Below are positions 23,832 to 29,701 of a stretch of 32,768 bases of DNA, in pieces (the stretch's first letter is position 1; every line of letters begins with the position of its first letter). The stretch comes from CAVSWN01 sp046728115. GTDB lineage: Bacteria; Acidobacteriota; Vicinamibacteria; Vicinamibacterales; CAVVIG01. The notes beneath the pieces are model-generated. The model was not told the origin of the DNA, did no database searches, and saw nothing but the letters and a program-made list of their open reading frames with translations. The stretch lies in NCBI GenBank assembly GCA_046728115.1, contig JBKPDW010000569.1, positions 1-32,768 on the forward strand. Direction: 5' to 3'. The translations under genes and the position numbers were made by a program.

Positions 23832-24050
23832 GTTGACGAAAGCCGATCATTAGACGGTGGACCTGTGACAAAAGTGTGATAGAGGCGAAGTTGGTCGATG
23901 GAGGCCGCATTCCGAGCGGTGCCGCTTCGGTAACAGCCTTCGCGCGGCTGCCGAGCCGCAGCTCACGCGGCGTTTCACAGGCATGAGCGAAGGCTGACGG
24001 ATCGAGCTTACGATTCGGCGGCCGCGCAGAACAAGGTGTTCCCCACCGCC
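23832..24050. other. ubiD-subtilase gap with nested GC-rich hairpins
   Basis: This 219-bp gap separates ubiD from the subtilase gene. It contains an outer 10-bp inverted repeat CAGCCTTCGC (23934-23943) / GCGAAGGCTG (23987-23996) enclosing a 6-bp stem with a 4-base loop (GCGGCT 23944-23949, AGCCGC 23954-23959), and a separate hairpin CCGAGCGG / CCGCTTCGG (23912-23930). A small palindrome GAACA-AGG-TGTTC is near 24029-24041. It may be a terminator region or a small inverted-repeat mobile element, and should also contain the promoter of the subtilase operon. No U-run is seen. Confidence 0.65.
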
Positions 24051-25499
24051 CTAGCTGCGAGGGGTGATCCGCGTAAGGATTTCGATCGCCCGGCGTCCAG
24101 CAGCCTCGGTGGTGACCACGCGCGACGGCCACGATCGCGAGTACCCTTCCGACGCCCACTTCCTCGTGGCATCGATTCCCATCTTGCCGCCATACGCCGG
24201 GAGATCTGCCGCATCGTCGAGATCGTCGACCGGCCCCCGGGTCATCTGGATGTCGCGAAGCGGATCCATATGCGTCCCCACGATCCACGCGACCTGGCTG
24301 ACGTCTTGAACGTCGACGTCCTTGTCGACGACGACAATCGTCTTCGAGAACATGAGCTGCCCCAGACCCCAGAAGGCATGCATGATCTTTCGCGCGTGGC
24401 CCGGATACCGCTTGTCGATCGACACGATCACGAGATTGTGGAAGATGCCCTCGGCCGGAAAGTGCATGTCCACGAGTTCCGGCAGCGTCTTCCGGATCAT
24501 CGGGAGAAAAATGCGCTCGCTCGCCAGGCCGAGGTAGTAGTCCTCCATGGGCGGCACGCCGACGACAGTCGTCAGATACGTCGGGCGCTTGCGCCTCGTT
24601 AGGCACGTCATATGGAAGACCGGATAGTCGTCGGGCTGTGAATACAAGCCGGTGTGATCGCCGAACGGCCCTTCCCTTCGGCGCTCCCCCGGTTCGACGT
24701 AGCCCTCGAGGACGATGTGCGAGCTCGCCGGCACCTCGAGATCGACGCTGACGCACTTGACGAGCTCGATCCGCCGGCGCGCGAGGAAGCCACCGAGGAG
24801 GAGTTCGTCGAGTCCCTCGGGCATCGGCGCGGTTGCGCAGTACGGCAGAACTGGCTCGGCACTGAGGGCAACCGCGACGTCGAGTCGCCGTCCGAGGCGC
24901 TCGGCCACGCGGTAATGCTGCGCCCCGCCCTTGTGGCGCTGCCAGTGCATTCCCGTTGTGCGGCCGTCGAACACCTGCATCCGGTAGGTGCCGATGTTGC
25001 GCATGCCGCTCTCCGGATCGCGCGTGAACACCAGCGGAAACGTGATGAACCGGCCACCATCCTCTGGCCAGCATTTCAGGATCGGAAGCGAATCGAACGT
25101 TGCGTCGCGGTCGACGATTTCCTGACAGGGTGCATCCTTTACGGTCTTCGGCATCAGATCACGCAGCCGACCGACCATCGGCAGCATCTTGAGCGCGTCC
25201 ATGATGCCTTCCGGCATCTGCGGCGTCATGAGCTGATCTATCTCTTTGGCCAGATCGTCGAGCGTCTTCACGCCGAGTGCCATGCAGATGCGCTCGCTCG
25301 ATCCGTACACGTTCGATGCGACCGGAATGTCATGGCCGGTCGGCGTGTCGAACAGGAGGGCCGGCCCGCCACCTGGCATCTTGCAGGCGCGGTCGGTGAC
25401 TGCGGCGATTTCGAGATCGGGGCTGACCGGCTCGGCGATGCGCGCCAGGAGCTTGCGTCGTTCGAGATCGGCGAGAAAGTCGTTCAGGTCCTGATACAT
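24051..25499 (-). CDS. ubiD: UbiD-family prenyl-FMN decarboxylase
   Basis: Decarboxylase of 482 residues that uses prenylated FMN made by UbiX. ATG at 25499 gives MYQDLNDFLADLERRKLLARI, the usual UbiD start. Motifs include GGGPALLFD, NIGTYRMQVFDGRTTGMHW, LEGYVEPGERRREGPFGDHTG (the region of the catalytic Arg-Glu-Glu residues) and TYLTTVVGVPPMEDYYLG. With mqnA, mqnC, ubiA and ubiX nearby, the likely substrate is the dihydroxynaphthoate-type intermediate of the futalosine pathway. Another aromatic acid substrate is possible. It is separated from the mqn cluster by the subtilase and lipoprotein genes. Confidence 0.92.
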   Translation of the reverse strand: MYQDLNDFLADLERRKLLARIAEPVSPDLEIAAVTDRACKMPGGGPALLFDTPTGHDIPVASNVYGSSERICMALGVKTLDDLAKEIDQLMTPQMPEGIMDALKMLPMVGRLRDLMPKTVKDAPCQEIVDRDATFDSLPILKCWPEDGGRFITFPLVFTRDPESGMRNIGTYRMQVFDGRTTGMHWQRHKGGAQHYRVAERLGRRLDVAVALSAEPVLPYCATAPMPEGLDELLLGGFLARRRIELVKCVSVDLEVPASSHIVLEGYVEPGERRREGPFGDHTGLYSQPDDYPVFHMTCLTRRKRPTYLTTVVGVPPMEDYYLGLASERIFLPMIRKTLPELVDMHFPAEGIFHNLVIVSIDKRYPGHARKIMHAFWGLGQLMFSKTIVVVDKDVDVQDVSQVAWIVGTHMDPLRDIQMTRGPVDDLDDAADLPAYGGKMGIDATRKWASEGYSRSWPSRVVTTEAAGRRAIEILTRITPRS

Positions 25500-25504
25500 C
25501 GGGA

Positions 25505-25582
25505 TTCGTGACGAAATCACGAAAGCACGAACTCACACCGTTTCGGTTTTCGTGTTTTCGTGTGTTCGCGGCTGCTTTCGTG
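25505..25582. repeat. word-repeat hairpin, CACGAAA type, overlapping a gene end
   Basis: CACGAAAGCACGAA (25518-25531) pairs with TTCGTGTTTTCGTG (25549-25562) at 13 of 14 positions; further TTCGTG words extend both sides. The right arm lies inside the coding sequence of the MocA-family gene and encodes its last residues; the stop (25533-25535) falls in the loop. Confidence 0.85.
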
Positions 25583-26513
25583 CGGCGTCCATTCTATCGA
25601 CAATTGCTTCAGCAACCGCGAGGGCACGACGTCCTTCTTCACCTGTGACGAGCGGCGGTCGTCCGGTTGTGATCGCTTCCACAAAGTCCGACAGTTCCCG
25701 CACAAGCGGCTCCTCGTGCGCGACTTCCACGTCACCGCCCGCAATCGAGGGCGCCGGGCCTGACCCGCCTTCCAGGCGCCATACTTCCGCCTTCTGCGCA
25801 GCGTAGTCGATCGAAAGATAGGCGGACGGTTGAAAGAAGCGGATCTTCCGCACGCGATCGCGGCTGATGCGGCTCGCGGTCACGTTGGCAATGCACCCGT
25901 TCGCGAAACGAAGGCGTGCGTTCGCGATATCCACGCGCGGTGTCAAAACCGGCACGCCGACGGCCTCTATCGACTCGACCCCGGAATGCACGATTGAGAG
26001 CACGACATCGAGATCGTGAATCATCAGATCGAACACGACGTCGATGTCGAGGCTGCGCTCGGGAAACGCGCCAAGACGATGAACCTCGATGAATCGCGGG
26101 TCGGTCAAGAGGGGTCGAACGGCTGCGACTGCGGGATTGAAGCGTTCGGTGTGGCCGACGGCAAACGTGACGGCATTCCGTGCCGCCGCCACGATCATCG
26201 CGTCGGCCTCGACGAGCGTGCGCGCCATCGGCTTCTCGACGAGCACGGGTATGTGCGCGTCGAGAAATGGCACGGCGATGTCGACATGCCGCTCGGTAGG
26301 CACAGCAATCGTAACGGCGTCGACGCGCTCGATCACCTCGCGGTAATCGAACGCAGCCTCGCTGCGGTGAGCGGCCGCAATCGCCCGCGCCCGTTCCTTG
26401 TTCGTATCGACGACCGCGACGAGTTCCACGCCCGGTAGTGCCGACAGGATCCGCGCATGATGGCGACCGAGATATCCAACGCCGATGACGGCGACGCGTA
26501 GATCCTTATTCAC
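25533..26513 (-). CDS. Gfo/Idh/MocA-family dehydrogenase, possibly UDP-GlcNAc 3-dehydrogenase
   Basis: NAD(P)-dependent sugar dehydrogenase of 326 residues. The Rossmann motif GVGYLGRHHA is at 11-20, the conserved EKPMA at 93-97, and DLMIHDLD with His166 is in the catalytic region. GTG at 26513 starts the gene. The position just after lpxI and lpxA suggests GnnA, which oxidises UDP-GlcNAc at C3 to make lipid A with amide-linked chains; the matching aminotransferase GnnB is not in this window, so this is inference. The last residues, RTHENTKTETV, are encoded by the CACGAAA word repeat and are probably not part of the fold. Confidence 0.88.
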   Translation of the reverse strand: MNKDLRVAVIGVGYLGRHHARILSALPGVELVAVVDTNKERARAIAAAHRSEAAFDYREVIERVDAVTIAVPTERHVDIAVPFLDAHIPVLVEKPMARTLVEADAMIVAAARNAVTFAVGHTERFNPAVAAVRPLLTDPRFIEVHRLGAFPERSLDIDVVFDLMIHDLDVVLSIVHSGVESIEAVGVPVLTPRVDIANARLRFANGCIANVTASRISRDRVRKIRFFQPSAYLSIDYAAQKAEVWRLEGGSGPAPSIAGGDVEVAHEEPLVRELSDFVEAITTGRPPLVTGEEGRRALAVAEAIVDRMDAARKQPRTHENTKTETV

Positions 26514-26681
26514 ATCGTCCTTGGTGCTTGGTTCTTGGTGCTTGGTCCGTCCGTGGTCCTTGGTCCGTCCTTAGTCCTTGGTCCGTCCGTGGTCCTTTCG
26601 TCCGTCACCGGTTCCTGCGGCCGCTGGACCGCAGCAGATGCCAGTGGACCATCGGACCGACCAGGAACGAAGGCCCAGGCA
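26514..26681. repeat. word-repeat element with 18-bp tandem units, GGTCCGTCC type
   Basis: Three 18-bp units of the form CTTGGTCCGTCC(G/T)T(G/A)GTC lie at 26541-26594, preceded by CTTGGTGCTTGGTT words and followed by a decayed fourth unit. The opposite arm, GGACCATCGGACCGACCAGG (26646-26665), complements the units imperfectly, as does AGGGACCAACGG at the lpxI stop. It fills the gap between lpxI and the MocA-family gene. Confidence 0.88.
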
Positions 26682-27509
26682 CTAGGGACCAACGGCCCGG
26701 CCCACCACACAAATCGCGGCTGCGTCGGCGGCGTGGATGATCGCCTCTCCATCGATCATCAGCGTCCTCCCGGCATCCACTGACAGAAGCGTTGCGCCGA
26801 CGGCCTTCATGGCCTCAATAGTCGGCACGCCGATCACCGGCACGTCGAATCGCATGTCCTGGTTCGGCTTGGCGACCTTGACGATTCGAACGCCGGCGCC
26901 CGCGAGCTGCCCTGCACGCGCGATGACCGCGTCGGTCCCTTCCATCGCCTCCACGGCGACGACCGCGGCAGATTTCACGGCAATGGTCTGACCGATGTCG
27001 AGGCCGGCGACGGCGTCGGCAACGGCGTACGCAAAGGCCAGGTCGTCCCGTTCCTCGTCAGTCGGCTGACGGCGGGTGAGCACACCTGGCCGCGCCAGCA
27101 GCGGTGCAAGAAACGCCGTTGAATCGAGAAGGGTGATCCCGTGCTCGGACAGCACGTTGGCAACCGCCGAAATGATGGAGTCGGTGTTCGCCGCCTTCAG
27201 ACCCATCAGCACATGCGCCATCGTCGCGTCGGGGATGAAGTCCGCGAAGAGCTTAGTGTGCCTGACCTGTCCTGCCATCACGGCTTCCTTCACCCCCGCG
27301 CTCTCGAGCAGACTGATGCACGTGCCCAGCTGTCCGAGCGAAATCCAGTGGAAGGCAGCCGCCGGCGGCCGTGCCGCAAGGGCGGCCAGGTCGGGGAACG
27401 TCTCGCCTTGGAGCGCGATCACGGTGACGTCGTGCCCCGCGCCGCGCGCGGCCTCGAGGACGAGAAACGGGAAGCGGCCGTTGCCTGCTATCAAACCCAA
27501 ATGCGCCAT
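26682..27509 (-). CDS. lpxI: UDP-2,3-diacylglucosamine pyrophosphatase LpxI
   Basis: LpxI (DUF1009) family hydrolase of 275 residues that makes lipid X from UDP-2,3-diacylglucosamine in lipid A synthesis, replacing LpxH in many bacteria. MAHLGLIAGNGRFPFLVLEAAR, AVMAGQVRH, AANTDSIISAVANVL, and the C-terminal KPNQDMRFDVPVIG with Asp222, which matches the catalytic Asp known in the Caulobacter enzyme, are present. The gene follows the fabZ-lpxA fusion after a hairpin-filled 89-bp gap. The last two codons touch a word-repeat arm. Confidence 0.95.
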   Translation of the reverse strand: MAHLGLIAGNGRFPFLVLEAARGAGHDVTVIALQGETFPDLAALAARPPAAAFHWISLGQLGTCISLLESAGVKEAVMAGQVRHTKLFADFIPDATMAHVLMGLKAANTDSIISAVANVLSEHGITLLDSTAFLAPLLARPGVLTRRQPTDEERDDLAFAYAVADAVAGLDIGQTIAVKSAAVVAVEAMEGTDAVIARAGQLAGAGVRIVKVAKPNQDMRFDVPVIGVPTIEAMKAVGATLLSVDAGRTLMIDGEAIIHAADAAAICVVGRAVGP

Positions 27510-27515
27510 GGTTGA

Positions 27516-27591
27516 ATGGCTGATGGATGGATGGCTAAAGATGATGGGTCAAACCCGAGTGTTTAGCCATCGGCCATGAGCCATCAGCCAT
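27516..27591. repeat. word-repeat hairpin, GGCTGATGG type (left copy)
   Basis: Two perfect stems are nested: ATGGCTGATGG (27516-27526) with CCATCAGCCAT (27581-27591), and inside it ATGGCTAAA (27531-27539) with TTTAGCCAT (27562-27570). It lies between the lpxI start and the fabZ-lpxA stop. The same word family occurs on the other side of fabZ-lpxA. Confidence 0.92.
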
Positions 27592-27598
27592 AACGCGA

Positions 27599-28861
27599 TC
27601 ACTCATCGGCCATCACTTCCTCGGCGCGTCGCGTAGCCCGTCGCAGAATCACACCGCGTTGGGACGTACGGATGAACTCCACGAGGTATTGCACTTCGGC
27701 GCAGGCAAGCGATCGGTCCTGCTCGATTTGACCGAGTGCCCGCGTGGTATTCAGCTTCGACTGCAACAGGTAGCGGAAGCTGTGTTTGAGCCTCGCGATC
27801 ACGTCAGCGGAGACACCGCGACGCGCCAACCCGATGGTGTTCACGCCGAAAATGCGCGCCGGGCGGCTACCCACCGTTTTTCCGTACGGGAGCGCATCTT
27901 TCGTGACGACCGAGTAGCCGCCGATGAACGCGTAACGGCCCACGCGACAGAACTGGTGAACGCCCGATCCGGCGCTGATATTGACAAAATCCTCGACCGT
28001 AACGTGACCCCCAAGGGTCGCCGTATTACCGAAGATCGTGTCGTTGCCCACGTAACAGTCGTGGGCGATGTGCACATAGGCCATGAAAACATTCCGGTCG
28101 CCGATTCTCGTGACGCCGCCGCCGCCGCGCGTGCCGCGATGGATCGTCACGAACTCCCGGAAGATGTTCCGTCGGCCGATCTCGAGACGGCTCTCTTCGC
28201 CGCGGTACTTGAGATCCTGCGGATTCTGACCAATGGACGCGAAGGGGTAAATCTCCGTGTCGTCCCCAATTGACGTCCAGCCATCGATGACGACCGAGGC
28301 ACCGACGCGGCAGTTCGCACCAAGCGTCACGTTGGGCCCGACGAACGCGTGGGGACCGATCGTGGTGCCCGCTCCGACCTGCGCGCGCGGATGCACGATG
28401 GCGGACTGATCGATGCTGGTGCGATCGGGAACGATTCCCAGCAGCAGTTCGGCCTCGGCCACGACCTGGTCGCCCACGTAGGCCGCGGCCAGGGCGCGAG
28501 CCGCGGGTCCCCGACGCCGGCCGATCGACAACTCGAGTCGCAAGCGATCGCCGGGAACCACCTGCCGCCGGAACTTCGCATCGTTGACGCCGCGCAGACA
28601 GACGCGCGCGTTTGGCGGCGCCCCATCCCGCTGCAGCAAGAGAATCGCGGCCACCTGCGACCACGACTCGAGCATGAGCACCGCCGGCAGGAGCGGTGCG
28701 CCCGGAAAGTGTCCCTGAAAGAATTCCTCGTTGACGGTGACGTTCTTGACGGCGACGAGGCGGCGCCCGGCCTCGTGCTCGACGATCGCGTCAACCAGCG
28801 GCGATGGGTACCGATAACAAAGGCGGTCGATAAGCGACGGGATATCGATGGAAGACGTCAT
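27599..28861 (-). CDS. lpxA: FabZ-LpxA fusion: 3-hydroxyacyl-ACP dehydratase domain and UDP-GlcNAc acyltransferase
   Basis: A 420-residue protein joining two normally separate enzymes. Residues 1-145 are a hot-dog FabZ-like domain with catalytic His51 in FFQGHFPGAPLLPAVLMLE and Glu65 in LESWSQ; the usual PHRYPF is changed to CYRYPS and MPGV to LPAV. Residues 150-420 are LpxA: a left-handed beta-helix of hexapeptides, IGQNPQDLKYRGEESRLEIG, NIFREFVTIHRGT, catalytic His267 in HIAHDCYVGN, VHQFCRVG, and the helical C-terminus. LpxA adds 3-hydroxyacyl chains to UDP-GlcNAc, while FabZ dehydrates the same 3-hydroxyacyl-ACP, so the two compete for one substrate. No stop or frameshift separates them. 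No separate fabZ or lpxD is in the window. Confidence 0.93.
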   Translation of the reverse strand: MTSSIDIPSLIDRLCYRYPSPLVDAIVEHEAGRRLVAVKNVTVNEEFFQGHFPGAPLLPAVLMLESWSQVAAILLLQRDGAPPNARVCLRGVNDAKFRRQVVPGDRLRLELSIGRRRGPAARALAAAYVGDQVVAEAELLLGIVPDRTSIDQSAIVHPRAQVGAGTTIGPHAFVGPNVTLGANCRVGASVVIDGWTSIGDDTEIYPFASIGQNPQDLKYRGEESRLEIGRRNIFREFVTIHRGTRGGGGVTRIGDRNVFMAYVHIAHDCYVGNDTIFGNTATLGGHVTVEDFVNISAGSGVHQFCRVGRYAFIGGYSVVTKDALPYGKTVGSRPARIFGVNTIGLARRGVSADVIARLKHSFRYLLQSKLNTTRALGQIEQDRSLACAEVQYLVEFIRTSQRGVILRRATRRAEEVMADE

Positions 28862-28868
28862 CGCTGCA

Positions 28869-28915
28869 GGCTGATGGCGGATGACTGGTGCGACGTCAGC
28901 CAGAAGCCATCAGCC
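28869..28915. repeat. word-repeat hairpin, GGCTGATGG type (right copy)
   Basis: GGCTGATGGC (28869-28878) pairs perfectly with GCCATCAGCC (28906-28915), with an inner CTGG / CCAG pair (28885-28888, 28900-28903). It sits directly in the leader of fabZ-lpxA, about 8 bases from its ATG, so folding could affect ribosome binding. Confidence 0.88.
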
Positions 28916-28936
28916 ATGAGCCCTGTCGCGGCGAAT

Positions 28937-29623
28937 CTAGGGCTTGGGCGCGGTGCCAGGTTTCGTCATGGCGTCGAGCTTCTTCACGATCTCGGGGCCG
29001 AGGTCGAGGCCCATATTCGCCCAGGCGATTCCGGCAGTGTCCGCGTTCAATACCAGCTGCAGGCCCTTCTCGTTCGCGACCTGATCGAGCAGCGGATTGA
29101 CCTTCTTCAGGAATTCGTTCTGCAGCTCCTGCTGCAGCTCGTTGATCTCGGTCTGCGCGTCCTGCTGAAAACGCTCAATCTCCTTTTGCTCGCGGTCGAT
29201 CTCCTTCTCGAGCTGCGCTCGGGCAGCCTCGTTCATGACGCTCCCGCTCGTCTGCAACTTCTGCTGGTTGCCCTGGAGCAGCTTGGCCTTCTCCTCGCCT
29301 TCCTTCTGTTTCTTCTGGATCAGTGCCTGCACGCGCGCGAGCGCAGCTTTGCCGTCGACCGACTGCTGAAAGATGGCTTGCGGGTTGATGAAGCCGATCT
29401 TCGCGCCCGCCGGGAACGGAGGAGGTGGCTGCGGGGCTGCGGCAGTAGCCGGGGCCGGCGGCTGCGGGGCCGTGGCTGGCGGCTGCGGGGCCGTGGCCGG
29501 AGGCTGCGCGGGTCTGGTCTGCGCCGGGGTACCAGTCGCGGGCGGCTGTTGAGCGAACAGCGGCGAGGGGACGAGCGCCAGGACCCACAGGCCAAGCGAC
29601 GCGAGTATGGCGGAACGTCTCAT
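28937..29623 (-). CDS. skp: periplasmic chaperone OmpH/Skp
   Basis: Skp/OmpH-family periplasmic chaperone for outer-membrane proteins, 228 residues. Signal peptide is about 1-24 (MRRSAILASLGLWVLALVPSPLFAQ). A Pro/Ala-rich linker (about 25-70) is encoded by 21-bp tandem repeats and is much longer than in classical Skp. The conserved start of the Skp domain is AKIGFINPQAIFQQSVDGKAAL, and a charged coiled coil follows (EIDREQKEIERFQQDAQ). ATG at 29623 is preceded by AAAGGA. The gene follows bamA, as in many Gram-negative bacteria, and serves the same pathway. Confidence 0.93.
   Translation of the reverse strand: MRRSAILASLGLWVLALVPSPLFAQQPPATGTPAQTRPAQPPATAPQPPATAPQPPAPATAAAPQPPPPFPAGAKIGFINPQAIFQQSVDGKAALARVQALIQKKQKEGEEKAKLLQGNQQKLQTSGSVMNEAARAQLEKEIDREQKEIERFQQDAQTEINELQQELQNEFLKKVNPLLDQVANEKGLQLVLNADTAGIAWANMGLDLGPEIVKKLDAMTKPGTAPKP
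29457..29498 (-). repeat. 21-bp tandem repeat inside skp
   Basis: Two nearly identical 21-bp units (29457-29477 and 29478-29498), with decayed copies on both sides, encode repeats of PQPPATA in the proline-rich linker. The length is a multiple of three, so copy-number changes would alter linker length without a frameshift. Confidence 0.85.
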
Positions 29624-29680
29624 TACACTGAATCCTTTCGTCTTCGCTGAAGTGGTTGATTTTACACGAGTATACCGGCT

Positions 29681-29701
29681 CCCGGCAAAGGCCAAGCCGG
29701 G
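29681..29701 (-). terminator. hairpin after bamA
   Basis: A 6-bp stem CCCGGC / GCCGGG with a 9-nt loop immediately follows the bamA stop. No T-run follows, so it is more likely an RNA-stability or attenuation structure than a strong terminator. Confidence 0.4.

Noticed and set aside
26541..26594. CRISPR-like repeats
   Set aside because: 18-bp units are adjacent with no unique spacers and no cas genes; this is a minisatellite.
29681..29701. Strong intrinsic terminator after bamA
   Set aside because: The stem is short and there is no T-run, so it is listed only as a weak structure.
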